DNA of 64,000 nucleotides from Fertoeibacter niger (GCF_009380135.2 NZ_WHUT02000009.1:62001-126000); one strand, 5' to 3'. Shown: positions 44,850 to 52,976, counted from the stretch's first letter. Program-made: numbers and translations. The notes: generated by a model not told the origin, from the sequence alone.

Positions 44850-46363
44850 TCTGCTGCGGCGCGGCTGGGCTCGCCATACCATTGCGTCAGGGTGGAATCG
44901 CCGGATTTCAGGGGTTTGCCCCCCATCACGCGGTCTGACAACCCGGCGGCCCCCTTGACGAAGGACAGCGGGCCATCCCAGTCGAAATTGCGGTAGACGG
45001 CGGCAAGGTGGGCATAGGCCGGGGCCTGCGCGAACATCTGGAAGGTCAGCCGGTGGCCCGCATAATCGGAATTCAGCATGTCGCGGGCGAAGGCCAGCAG
45101 CTTGCGGCGGTCATCGGCCACCCATTCGTCGTTGATGGTGTAGTATTTGTCGAGCCAGGGTTTCGTTTCGGGGTGGCGGAAGCTGGCGGCGTCTGGCGTC
45201 ACGCAAATCTGGCCACCACACAGGTCGCGGGCGATATGCATCATGTGGTGCAGTTGAGAGCAGGCCAGCACCCGGCCGGAGTATAGCAGCGACTGGTTGG
45301 GCATCATCAGCCCTGCGGGAGAGCGTTCGCCAAGGGTAATGGCGGCGGTCAGATGGGCGTTGATCCCCTCACGATACACCGCGAGTTCGGCCAGTTTTTC
45401 CTGCACGGCCTGCTGTTTGTCCAACCCCGTCTGGCGGGCGTTGAACAGGGCGGCGCCGATCATCATGTCGGCCAGCTTCAGGTTGCGCTGCACGAAGGCG
45501 AAGGCGGAATAGCGGTGCAGGCAGGACCGGATGAAGGTGGCAGCCCGCGTGTGCCGGTAGAACAGCACGTTTTCCCACGGGATCAGCACGTTGTCGAAGA
45601 TGACGATGGTATCCACCTCGTCGAACTTGTTGGCCAGCGGGTAATCCTCGGCCGGGGCGCGGCCCGCAAAACCTGTGCGGCAGATGAATTTCAGGCCGGG
45701 CGAGCCCAGATCGCAGATGAACCCCACCGCGTAATCCGACATCGCGGAATTGCCCCAGTTGGCAATTGTCGGCTTGGTGAAGGCCTGATTGGCATAGGCG
45801 GCGGCGGTTTCGTATTTCGCACCGCGCACGATCAGGCCCGCATCGGTTTCCTTCACCACATGCAGCAGCATGTCAGGATCCTGATCCTGCGGTGCCTTGG
45901 AACGGTCGCCTTTCGGGTCGGTGTTGGCGGACACATGGAAAGGGTCGGTTTTCAGCACGCGGGTGATGTGGTTTTCGATGTTGCGGGCGAATTGCGGGTC
46001 GATTTCCGCCAGCACGTCCTGCCCGTCGAACAGCGACCACATTTCGCCCACCGTTTCATCGCCCACGCGGGTGACGATGCCGCCCACATCCTCCAGCACC
46101 GCATCGGTGGCGCGGCGTTTGGCCCACCAGTCATCTTGCGTGTAGGGCAAGGCGTTGCCGATGGCGTTCACCTCGTCGCCGTCGCGCACGGTCATCACCG
46201 CTTCGGTTTTCACATCATGCGCCATGTCGTAGATCCGCGCGCGGATATCGACCAGCGGCTTGAACTGCGGGTGCAGGGTGACGTCGGCCACCTTCTGGCC
46301 GTTGATATAGACCTCGCGGCCATCGCGGATGGAATCACGGTATTCGGCGCCGGTGCGGATCAT
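44846..46363 (-). CDS. HpaB-type 4-hydroxyphenylacetate 3-monooxygenase, oxygenase component
   Basis: 505 aa flavin-dependent class D monooxygenase (4-hydroxyphenylacetate 3-hydroxylase family). N-terminal domain MIRTGAEYRDSIRDGREVYINGQKV; central FAD-site sequence DIVIFDNVLIPWENVLFYRH-like VIFDNVLIPWENVLFYRH; C-terminal GRVLACSQLHHMMHIARDLCGGQ. AGGA precedes ATG 46363. Uses FADH2 from the overlapping reductase gene. The aromatic substrate is unknown, since no ring-cleavage genes are near; related enzymes act on 4-hydroxyphenylacetate, chlorophenols and heteroaromatics. Confidence 0.85.
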   Translation of the reverse strand: MIRTGAEYRDSIRDGREVYINGQKVADVTLHPQFKPLVDIRARIYDMAHDVKTEAVMTVRDGDEVNAIGNALPYTQDDWWAKRRATDAVLEDVGGIVTRVGDETVGEMWSLFDGQDVLAEIDPQFARNIENHITRVLKTDPFHVSANTDPKGDRSKAPQDQDPDMLLHVVKETDAGLIVRGAKYETAAAYANQAFTKPTIANWGNSAMSDYAVGFICDLGSPGLKFICRTGFAGRAPAEDYPLANKFDEVDTIVIFDNVLIPWENVLFYRHTRAATFIRSCLHRYSAFAFVQRNLKLADMMIGAALFNARQTGLDKQQAVQEKLAELAVYREGINAHLTAAITLGERSPAGLMMPNQSLLYSGRVLACSQLHHMMHIARDLCGGQICVTPDAASFRHPETKPWLDKYYTINDEWVADDRRKLLAFARDMLNSDYAGHRLTFQMFAQAPAYAHLAAVYRNFDWDGPLSFVKGAAGLSDRVMGGKPLKSGDSTLTQWYGEPSRAAAE

Positions 46364-46459
46364 GGGAGGTTCCTGCTGCAAGACGGGGATGGCGTGCAGG
46401 ATGCGCCCGGCCCGTGTTAGGCGAAAGCATGAATTTCTGTCGCCGGGATTAGGACTGTC

Positions 46460-46915
46460 CTAATCAATTTGCGGGCGTGGCGTGCCATTCAACAGGTCAC
46501 GCAGGCGCCGCAGGGTGGCAAGGCTGGAATCCGCCTCGTCGCGCGTGATGCCAAGCGCGGCGGCCATGCTTTCGGGAATGCGCTGCGCGGCGAAGGCCGT
46601 GTCGATGCCCGCCGGGGTCAGGTGGATGAACACCCGCCGCTCATCGGTTTGCGAGCGTTCGCGGCGCAACTGGCCCGCAGCCTCCAGCCGTTTCAACAGC
46701 GGCGACAGGGTGTTGGTCTCGATGCCCAGATCGTCGGAAAGCTGCCCCACCGCCTGACCGTCCTGCTGACCCAGACTGAGCATCACCAGAAACTGCGGAT
46801 AGGTCAGCCCAAGCGGATCAAGCAGCGGTTTGTAGGCCCGGTTAAAGGCATGGCTGGCGGCATAAAGGTTGAAGCACAGCAGCGCTTCGGGCTTGGGCAG
46901 GACAGGTGGTGTCAC
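46460..46915 (-). CDS. ohrR: OhrR, MarR-family organic peroxide sensor/repressor
   Basis: 151 aa. The N-terminal redox cysteine C14 sits in LLCFNLYAASHAFNRAY, the position used by OhrR to sense organic hydroperoxides. The MarR winged helix reads AVGQLSDDLGIETNTLSPLLKRLEAAGQLRRERSQTDERRVFIHLT. Divergent from ohr, with TATCG...CGATA operators in between. No second conserved C-terminal cysteine is seen, suggesting a one-Cys mechanism. Confidence 0.92.
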   Translation of the reverse strand: MTPPVLPKPEALLCFNLYAASHAFNRAYKPLLDPLGLTYPQFLVMLSLGQQDGQAVGQLSDDLGIETNTLSPLLKRLEAAGQLRRERSQTDERRVFIHLTPAGIDTAFAAQRIPESMAAALGITRDEADSSLATLRRLRDLLNGTPRPQID

Positions 46916-46948
46916 GGCGGCAGACTTTCAGCGGGATGCGGCTATGTA

Positions 46949-47019
46949 TATCGCGCGCGATACAATCGCAATCGGTTGACAGCGGGCGGAGGAAGCCGAT
47001 ATGTATATCGCATACGATA
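46949..47019 (+). promoter_or_regulatory. ohrR-ohr intergenic operators and ohr promoter
   Basis: TATCGCGCGCGATA at 46949-46962 is a perfect 14-bp palindrome near the ohrR start. TATCG-cata-CGATA at 47006-47019 repeats its arms next to ohr. Between them TTGACA (46976-46981), 18 nt spacing and TATGTA (47000-47005) make a good sigma-70-like promoter for ohr whose -10 touches the second palindrome. This fits mutual repression of ohr and ohrR by OhrR. Confidence 0.65.
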
Positions 47020-47077
47020 CAAGCGTTTGCGATACAATTGTTCGCCAACGCACGCAACGCCCCAGGTAAAGGACGGA

Positions 47078-47509
47078 ATGATGAGCGTCGATGTGAAATA
47101 CCGCACCCAATCCACCGCCACCGGCGGGCGCGACGGGCATTCGAAAAACGCCGACAGCGCGCTGGATGTGAAGATGGTCACGCCCAAGGCGCTGGGAGGC
47201 CCGGGCGGTGACGGGGTGAACCCCGAGCAGTTGTTCGCAACCGGCTATGCCGCCTGTTTCCTTGGCGCGATGAAATTCGCCGCCGGGCAGATGAAACTGG
47301 CCGTGCCCACCGATACCACCGTGACCGCCGATGTGGGCATCGGCCCGCGCGATGACCAAAAGGGGTTTGGGCTGGATGTGGAACTGCGCATCAGCCTGCC
47401 GGGGATCGAGGCCGAAACGGCGGACAAGATCATCGCGGCAGCGCATGTCGTCTGCCCGTATTCCCATGCCACGCAAGGCAACATCAGCGTGAAACTGACC
47501 CGCATCTGA
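47078..47509 (+). CDS. ohr: Organic hydroperoxide resistance protein Ohr
   Basis: 143 aa OsmC/Ohr-family thiol peroxidase. Reactive cysteine C60 (GYAACFLGAM) and partner C126 (AHVVCPYSHAT); start motif KYRTQSTATGGRDG. Reduces organic hydroperoxides in the cytoplasm using lipoylated proteins. ATG 47078 is preceded by AAAGGA. Followed by an intrinsic-type hairpin. Confidence 0.95.
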   Translation: MMSVDVKYRTQSTATGGRDGHSKNADSALDVKMVTPKALGGPGGDGVNPEQLFATGYAACFLGAMKFAAGQMKLAVPTDTTVTADVGIGPRDDQKGFGLDVELRISLPGIEAETADKIIAAAHVVCPYSHATQGNISVKLTRI

Positions 47510-47524
47510 GCGGCCGCAATGCAA

Positions 47525-47550
47525 GACGGCGCCCAGCAAGGGCGCCGTTT
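47525..47550. terminator. Hairpin between ohr and the GMC oxidoreductase gene
   Basis: ACGGCGCCC-agcaa-GGGCGCCGT followed by TTT on the plus strand, 16 nt after the ohr stop and 18 nt before the convergent GMC gene end. A 9-bp GC-rich stem; probably terminates ohr and possibly both transcripts. Confidence 0.65.
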
Positions 47551-47567
47551 CCATGCGTCGGCCGTGG

Positions 47568-49139
47568 TCAGATCGTGCCCGCCGCCATTTCCCTTGCAAT
47601 GTGGTCGGCCTGCCGGATCGCCAGTGCCACGATGGTCAGCGTGGGGTTTTCCGCTGCACCGGTGGTGAACTGCGAGCCGTCCGAGACGAACAGGTTCGGC
47701 ACATCATGCGTCTGGCCCCATTTGTTCACCACGCCGTCACGCGGGTTTTCCGACATGCGGTTGGTGCCAAGGTTGTGGGTTGACGGATAGGGCGGCGTGG
47801 GCAGCACCCTTGTGGCCCCCACAGCCTTGTACATCGCCATGCCGCGCTCGTAGGCGTGGTTGCGCATCGCCACATCATTGGGGTGATCGTCGAAATGCAC
47901 GTTCGGAGTGGGCAGGCCGAACTGGTCTTTCACATCCATGTTCAGCGTAACGCGGTTGGTTTCCTGCGGCATGTCCTCGCCCACGATCCACATGCCGGCC
48001 ATGTTTTCATAGCTGTCCAGCGCGGTGGTGAATTCGCGCCCCCAGGCCCCCGGATCAAGGAACGCGGCCATGAACGGCAAGCCAAGCGCCAGGGTTTCCA
48101 GTTCATACCCCCCGACGAAACCGCGTTCGGGGTTGTGGCCCGCTTCGTCCTGCACGATGCCGGCCATGGTGGTGCCGCGCCACATCTTGACCGGCTTGTC
48201 GAACACGCCATAGACCGACCCGGTGACATGCCGCATGTAGTTGCGCCCCACCTGGCCGGATGAGTTTGCCAGCCCGTCGGGGAACATGTCTGACGCCGAG
48301 TTCAGCAGCAGGCGCGGGCTTTCGATCGTGTTGCCCGCCACGCAGACGATGCGCGCCTTCTGCACCACCTGATTGCCGTCCTTGTCGGCGTAAAGCACGC
48401 CCGTCACCTTGCCGGATGCGTCATGCTCGATCTTCAGCGCCATCGCGCGTTCGCGCACCTCAAGGTTGCCGGTCGCCTCGCCATCGGGGATCTCGGTATA
48501 GGCGGTGGACCATTTCGCCCCCCATTTGCAGCCCTGAAAGCAGAAACCGGTCTGCTGGCAGGCAATGCGGTTGCCCGCATCGGTGGACTGGATCGCCATC
48601 CGCCCGGTATGCACATCCTTGTAGCCAAGCGCCAGCGCGCCCTTTTCAAACACCTTGTAGTTGTTGTTGCCGGGCAGGCCGGGGCGGTCGCCGGTGCGGG
48701 TCACGCCCATCTTTTCCTCGGCCTTGTCATACCAGGGGGCCATTTCGGCGCCGTCGATCGGCCAGTCCAGCAGATTGGCGCCCTGCACCGGGCCATAGTT
48801 GGTCAGCGCCTTCCATTCATGATCCTGAAAGCGCAGGCTGGCCCCGGCCCAATGGGTTGTCGTGCCGCCCACCGCCTTGACGATCCAGGCGGGCAGGCCC
48901 GAGAAATCTTTCGCCACGCGCCAGTCGCCGCTGGTGGACCGCGCATCCAGCCAGGCCAGCTGGCCGAAACTGTCCCATTCGTCGTTCAGATAGTCTTCGG
49001 GCAGGTAGCGCCCGCCAGCCTCCAGCGCCACGACCTTGACGCCCTTTTGCGCCAGTTCGTTGGCCAGCGTGCCACCCCCGGCCCCGGTGCCGATGATGAC
49101 AACGACGGAAGCGTCCGTCAGTTCGAATTTCGCAACCAT
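47568..49139 (-). CDS. GMC-family FAD-dependent oxidoreductase (sugar/alcohol dehydrogenase large subunit)
   Basis: 523 aa. FAD-binding VVVIIGTGAGGGTLANELAQKG at the N-terminus, GGTTTHWAGASLRF near residue 95, and the C-terminal GMC active-site region STHNLGTNRMSENP with a histidine, then FTTGAAENPTLTIVALA with an asparagine. Resembles the large subunit of membrane-linked gluconate/sorbitol/fructose dehydrogenases. No own signal peptide; the small Tat-targeted partner gene upstream probably carries it to the periplasm. The usual triheme cytochrome subunit gene is absent nearby. Confidence 0.88.
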   Translation of the reverse strand: MVAKFELTDASVVVIIGTGAGGGTLANELAQKGVKVVALEAGGRYLPEDYLNDEWDSFGQLAWLDARSTSGDWRVAKDFSGLPAWIVKAVGGTTTHWAGASLRFQDHEWKALTNYGPVQGANLLDWPIDGAEMAPWYDKAEEKMGVTRTGDRPGLPGNNNYKVFEKGALALGYKDVHTGRMAIQSTDAGNRIACQQTGFCFQGCKWGAKWSTAYTEIPDGEATGNLEVRERAMALKIEHDASGKVTGVLYADKDGNQVVQKARIVCVAGNTIESPRLLLNSASDMFPDGLANSSGQVGRNYMRHVTGSVYGVFDKPVKMWRGTTMAGIVQDEAGHNPERGFVGGYELETLALGLPFMAAFLDPGAWGREFTTALDSYENMAGMWIVGEDMPQETNRVTLNMDVKDQFGLPTPNVHFDDHPNDVAMRNHAYERGMAMYKAVGATRVLPTPPYPSTHNLGTNRMSENPRDGVVNKWGQTHDVPNLFVSDGSQFTTGAAENPTLTIVALAIRQADHIAREMAAGTI

Positions 49140-49153
49140 TGGATCAGCCCCCC

Positions 49154-49696
49154 TTACAGCCAGTTGATGTCGTCAAAGCCGCGCTCGATATAGCCGCCCT
49201 GACTGAATGACTCGCCCTCATAGCCGAACAGCGGCCAGACGGCTTTCTGGTTGTAGAGGCCCGTCACCAGACCGCCGCGGATTTTCTGGAAGAAAGCCGA
49301 TTGTTCCATGCCGCGCAAAATGTCCACGCGGTCGCGTTCCCATCCGGTGCCAAGGTAGGACGGGTGTCCCGCCCCAACCGCTGCGGCGTCAAGCGCGGCA
49401 ATCCCGGCCTCGATCTCGGCGGCAGCCTCGGCGGTGTCATAGCCTTTCACGGCAATCGCATAGAATTCGTCGGCGATCCGGTCATGCGGGTAGATGTCGC
49501 GCGCCATCTGGATCAGCGTCGCCATGGTTGCGGGTTTCAGCGCCACGGTTTCCATGGCCCAGGCGGCATTCGGTGCCGCGACAAAGCCCGCGCCCACCAC
49601 GAATGTCGCCCCAAGCGCCACGGAACGCGACAGAAGCTGGCGGCGGGTCATGCCCTTCCTGGCTGACGGATCTGGCCTGGGTGATTGGTTACTCAT
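49154..49696 (-). CDS. Tat-exported small subunit of the GMC dehydrogenase (gluconate 2-dehydrogenase subunit 3-like)
   Basis: 180 aa from ATG 49696, preceded by AGGGAGGAGA. Tat signal GMTRRQLLSRSVALGATFVVG near residues 15-35. The mature part LIQMARDIYPHDRIADEFYAIAVKGYDTA resembles the gluconate 2-dehydrogenase subunit 3 family that chaperones the GMC large subunit through the Tat pathway. Ends 15 nt before the GMC gene, same strand. Confidence 0.82.
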   Translation of the reverse strand: MSNQSPRPDPSARKGMTRRQLLSRSVALGATFVVGAGFVAAPNAAWAMETVALKPATMATLIQMARDIYPHDRIADEFYAIAVKGYDTAEAAAEIEAGIAALDAAAVGAGHPSYLGTGWERDRVDILRGMEQSAFFQKIRGGLVTGLYNQKAVWPLFGYEGESFSQGGYIERGFDDINWL

Positions 49697-49757
49697 CGTA
49701 TCTCCTCCCTGGGTGTCGTCGATGTGTTGGGCGGCCCCTCCCCGGGCCGCCGGTCGG

Positions 49758-50153
49758 TCACAGATACCGGCCGCCGCGTTGCAGCACCTCGATCTGATAG
49801 CCGTCGGGGTCGGCAATGAAGAAAAACCGCGCGATCACGGTGCCTGCGGGCGCGAAATCCACCAGCTTGCGCGGGGCAAGACCCGCCTCTGTCAGCCGGG
49901 CATGTTCGGCGTTCACGTCATCGACCGAAAACGCCAGATGGCCGTAACCGTCACCCAGCGCATAGGCCTCGGTGCGGCCCTTGTTGACCGTCAGTTCCAG
50001 CTCGAACCCGGTTTCCGGGTTGCTCATGTAGATCAGCGTGAAACTGTCGAAATCCAGCCTGTCGGCCACGGCCAGCCCGAAAGCAGCCGTGTAGAATCGC
50101 ACCGACCGTGCCTCGTCAAGCACGCGGATCATGCTGTGTATGGCCTTTGCCAT
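49758..50153 (-). CDS. VOC-family protein (lactoylglutathione lyase-like)
   Basis: 131 aa vicinal-oxygen-chelate fold: two beta-alpha-beta-beta-beta halves with HSMIRVLDEARSVRFYTAAFGL, ETGFELELTVN (a metal-ligand Glu position), YGHLAFSVDDV (His ligand) and FFFIADPDGYQIEVLQRG (Glu ligand). This resembles glyoxalase I and related isomerases/dioxygenases. ATG 50153 follows GGGGGGAA. Upstream of the GMC pair on the same strand; the functional link is unclear. Confidence 0.83.
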   Translation of the reverse strand: MAKAIHSMIRVLDEARSVRFYTAAFGLAVADRLDFDSFTLIYMSNPETGFELELTVNKGRTEAYALGDGYGHLAFSVDDVNAEHARLTEAGLAPRKLVDFAPAGTVIARFFFIADPDGYQIEVLQRGGRYL

Positions 50154-50282
50154 GCTGTTCCCCCCTTTTGGCGCGGTCTGCTGCGCCACAGGGTCAAGGG
50201 TGCAAGACCGGGGGAAACACCGGGTAGTAGCAGGATACTACGCAGGCCATTTGTGACCGGTCGCGACTAATACCTTAGTCGG

Positions 50283-50576
50283 TCATTCCGCTGCCAGCAG
50301 ATGCGCAGCACCGTGGCCCGCACGCTCCAGATGCACAAGACAGGTGCAGCGCAGCAGCGAGGTGAAATTGGCAGGCTCGCCATGCAGTTCCAGCACCTCG
50401 CTGTGCAGTTTCGACATGAAGGCCGGGGTTGTCATGCCTTCGGCCAGCGCAATGTCGTCAAGAATGCCCCAGAAGGTGTTTTCCAGCCGGATCGACGTGC
50501 TCTGCCCGTTCAGCCGAAGCCTGCGTGTGGTCAGCGCATAGCGCGATGGCGCCTGGCCTGCGAAGATACGGCACAT
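50283..50576 (-). CDS. Ribbon-helix-helix domain protein
   Basis: 97 aa. A predicted RHH DNA-binding segment (LNGQSTSIRLENTFWGILDDIALAEGMTTPAFMSKLHSEV) of the RHH_4 family lies in the middle. The start at ATG 50576 is favoured over ATG 50582, because GGGGAGG directly abuts the latter and is correctly spaced only for the former. No toxin gene adjoins, so a plain transcription regulator is more likely than an antitoxin. Confidence 0.75.
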   Translation of the reverse strand: MCRIFAGQAPSRYALTTRRLRLNGQSTSIRLENTFWGILDDIALAEGMTTPAFMSKLHSEVLELHGEPANFTSLLRCTCLVHLERAGHGAAHLLAAE

Positions 50577-50804
50577 GTTCATCCTCCCCGATGCACGATT
50601 GGCCAGCGCGGTGCAGGGGCAGGCGAAACCCCCGCCCGGGCATGAGCGATCATAGCGCGCTTTGGGCCAAAGTCCATTTCCTGAACGCCATGCGGCTTTG
50701 CCCCGCTGTCACCTTGCCGCAATATGCGGTATGTCGGCCCAGACATGATTTGAACCGCCATGACAGACCCGGCACCCAGCCCGGGCACAGACAAAGGTGA
50801 CGGG

Positions 50805-52094
50805 ATGACAGACGGACGACTCGCAGCCGCAGCATGGTGCGGCACTGGCGGCCCCGATTTCACGCAGCGCCCGGCGCACCGGCTGTGGCTGCTGGATCAG
50901 GCACGCGGATTGTTTGATTTCTTTCTGCCGGCGCTGAACGCGGCGGGCGGGTTCTTTGCGCTGGACAAAGCGGGCCAGCCGTTCGAGGGCCCCGCCGGGC
51001 GGCTGCGCCACCTGCATGAAACCACCCGCATGGTGCATTGCTATACCATGGCGCATCAACTGGGCCTGCCGGGGGCAGACCGGATGATCGACCACGGCAT
51101 GCAGTTTCTGTGGAACGGGCACCGGGACGCGGCGCATGGCGGCTATGTCTGGTCACTGGATGATGACGGCCCGGTGAATGCCACGAAACAGGCCTATGGC
51201 CATGCCTTTGTGCTGCTGGCGGCGTCATCCGCCAAGGTGGCGGGGCATCCCGATGCCGACCGGCTGCTGGGCGACATCACCGAGACGCTCCATGCGAGGT
51301 TCTGGGATGCGGCGGCCGGGGCCACGACCGAGGAATATGCGCAGGACTGGGCGCCGATCAGCGGCTATCGCGGGCAAAACTCCAACATGCACCTGACCGA
51401 GGCGCTGATGGCCGCGTTCGAAGCGACGGGCGATCGCGACTATCTGGATATGGCGGGCCGCATCGCCAGCCTGATCATCGACCGGCATGCGCGGGCCGAA
51501 GGCTGGCGCGTGGCCGAGCATTTCGACGACCAGTGGCAGCTTGACCGCGCCTATCGCGGCGATCCGATGTTCCGCCCGTTCGGCACCACCCCCGGGCATG
51601 CGCTGGAATGGAGCCGCCTTCTGGTGCAATTGTGGCAGTTGGGCGGGCAGCAGCAGGATTGGCTGCATGAGGCGGCGCAGGCGCTGTTCATGCACACCTG
51701 TGCGACCGGCTGGGACAAAGCCGCAGGCGGGTTTTACTATACGCTGGACTGGGACGACCGGCCCGAACAGGCCGACCGTTTCTGGTGGCCCTGCGCCGAA
51801 GGCATCGCGGCGGCGGCAGTGCTGCGTCAGGTAAGTGGCGATGCCGCGTTCGAGGAATGGTATCGGCGGATCTGGGGCTTTGTCGCGCAACATTTCATCG
51901 ACCGCGCATCCGGGGGCTGGTTCCCCGAGCTGGACCCCGCGCTGCGGCCGGTGAACCGGGTGTTTCAGGGCAAACCCGATCTTTACCATTCGGTGCAGGC
52001 CTGCCTCATCCCGCTGGTGCCCGCCAATGGCAGCGTCACGCGCGGATTGCGCGACGGGGGCTTGCGCGACGGGGGGCTGGGCCTGCTGGCCTGA
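50805..52094 (+). CDS. AGE-family epimerase/isomerase
   Basis: 429 aa, all-helical (alpha/alpha)6 barrel of the N-acylglucosamine 2-epimerase/mannose isomerase family. Conserved catalytic-pocket segments: RLRHLHETTRMVHCYTMAH, GHRDAAHGGYVWSL, GYRGQNSNMHLTEALMAAFEATG, GTTPGHALEWSRLLVQL and LDWDDRPEQADRFWWPCAEG. Start 50805 is preferred over 50760 because AAAGGTGACGGG precedes it. The C-terminus contains a 15-nt tandem duplication giving GLRDGGLRDGG. Sugar substrate (mannose/glucose or an amino sugar) not determinable. Confidence 0.87.
   Translation: MTDGRLAAAAWCGTGGPDFTQRPAHRLWLLDQARGLFDFFLPALNAAGGFFALDKAGQPFEGPAGRLRHLHETTRMVHCYTMAHQLGLPGADRMIDHGMQFLWNGHRDAAHGGYVWSLDDDGPVNATKQAYGHAFVLLAASSAKVAGHPDADRLLGDITETLHARFWDAAAGATTEEYAQDWAPISGYRGQNSNMHLTEALMAAFEATGDRDYLDMAGRIASLIIDRHARAEGWRVAEHFDDQWQLDRAYRGDPMFRPFGTTPGHALEWSRLLVQLWQLGGQQQDWLHEAAQALFMHTCATGWDKAAGGFYYTLDWDDRPEQADRFWWPCAEGIAAAAVLRQVSGDAAFEEWYRRIWGFVAQHFIDRASGGWFPELDPALRPVNRVFQGKPDLYHSVQACLIPLVPANGSVTRGLRDGGLRDGGLGLLA
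52047..52076 (+). repeat. Two-copy 15-bp tandem repeat in the AGE gene 3' end
   Basis: TTGCGCGACGGGGGC (52047-52061) is followed immediately by TTGCGCGACGGGGGG (52062-52076), one mismatch, encoding GLRDG twice in frame near the C-terminus. Probably a recent slippage duplication. Confidence 0.7.
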
Positions 52095-52148
52095 GAAAAA
52101 TCTGCGGCAGAGCCGGGAACCAAAGGCAGGATGCGGCGTTCAATGATC

Positions 52149-52236
52149 ATACCGGCGGAAACTGCGCCCCCAGCGCACTGTCCCTGTCCTGCCGGTATCT
52201 GCGCCGCCGGGGTGTGATCCCTCGTGCCCCGGCGGC
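52149..52236 (+). ncRNA. Candidate structured RNA or 3'UTR downstream of the AGE gene
   Basis: ATACCGGC (52149-52156) pairs with GCCGGTAT (52191-52198), enclosing an inner TGCGC-cccca-GCGCA hairpin. GCCGCCGGGG (52203-52212) pairs with CCCCGGCGGC (52227-52236), followed by a U-rich stretch. A UUCG-capped terminator follows at 52261. It could be an independent small RNA or a structured 3'UTR; no promoter was identified and no known RNA family recognised. Confidence 0.35.
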
Positions 52237-52260
52237 TGTCTTTCCCTTGCTGATCCTGCG

Positions 52261-52287
52261 CGCCGCCCTTCGGGGTGGCGCTTTTTT
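52261..52287 (+). terminator. Rho-independent terminator with UUCG loop
   Basis: CGCCGCCC-ttcg-GGGTGGCG (one G-U pair) followed by C and six T residues: a textbook plus-strand intrinsic terminator ending the AGE-family transcript or the candidate RNA just upstream. Confidence 0.8.
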
Positions 52288-52312
52288 ATGTGCCAGGCCG
52301 GTGCAAGGCATG

Positions 52313-52339
52313 AAAAAACCCCGGCAAACTGCCGGGGTT
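52313..52339 (-). terminator. Rho-independent terminator of the periplasmic unknown gene
   Basis: CCCCGGCA-aac-TGCCGGGG with AA/TT extension. On the minus strand the stem is followed by TTTTTT (plus strand A-run 52313-52318). It lies about 30 nt downstream of the minus-strand gene ending at 52368. Confidence 0.8.
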
Positions 52340-52367
52340 CCTGTCGTATCTCCGATGCCGGAGGCGA

Positions 52368-52859
52368 TCAGCCGTCGATGCGGGTGGAGATTTCCTGCGC
52401 AAAGCTGGTCACAAGCGCATTGTAAACCTCGGTGCTGGTCGGGGTCAGCACGGTCACGTCAACACCTTCGGGGATGAAGACGGTGGCCTGCTCCATCGAC
52501 ACGGCCAGATCGAACGAGTGGAAATTGCTGTTGTCGTTCGCGTCGGTCACGTTGATCTGGCCGCGCAGCATCGACTGGTCAAGGCCGGCCGCCACTTCGA
52601 AAGCCGAGGCAAGTTCGACCTCGGACACATCGACGCTGATCTTCATGCCGGCATCAGCCAGGCGGTCGGTCAGTTGCGCGGCGATGGCGCCTTCCAGATC
52701 GGCCTCAAGGTTCTTCCAATAGGTCGCAGCCTCGGCGTTTTCCAGCGCGGTCAGTTCGACCGTCACGTCGATTTCACCGATTTTTGCCAGATCCTGTGCG
52801 GCGACAGGCATGGCAAAGACAGCGCCCAGAAGGGCGGGAAACAGGAATGTGCGGGTCAT
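52368..52859 (-). CDS. Periplasmic protein of unknown family, EcfG-controlled
   Basis: 163 aa. Signal peptide MTRTFLFPALLGAVFAMPVAAQ; the mature part has alternating acidic beta-strand-like segments (IGEIDVTVELTALENAEAATYWKNL, ADAGMKISVDVSEVELASAFE, SMLRGQINVTDANDNSNFHSFDLAVSMEQATVF). No cysteines, no recognisable motif. It has its own promoter matching the EcfG consensus (52977-53001, minus) and its own terminator, so it is a monocistronic stress gene. Function unknown. Confidence 0.82.
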   Translation of the reverse strand: MTRTFLFPALLGAVFAMPVAAQDLAKIGEIDVTVELTALENAEAATYWKNLEADLEGAIAAQLTDRLADAGMKISVDVSEVELASAFEVAAGLDQSMLRGQINVTDANDNSNFHSFDLAVSMEQATVFIPEGVDVTVLTPTSTEVYNALVTSFAQEISTRIDG

Positions 52860-52976
52860 GTTGGTCTCCGTTGCAGATCAGGTCTTGCGGGCAATTCCGC
52901 GTTTTCTGTCAGGTAGGCCGGCCAATCCGGCCAGCGGGGCGGGTGGGCTGTGTGCCTTCCCCTCCGATGCAGTTGA

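Noticed and set aside
50283-50576. Toxin-antitoxin module based on the ribbon-helix-helix protein
   Set aside because: No small toxin-like gene adjoins it on either side; the neighbours are a VOC protein gene and an AGE-family enzyme gene.
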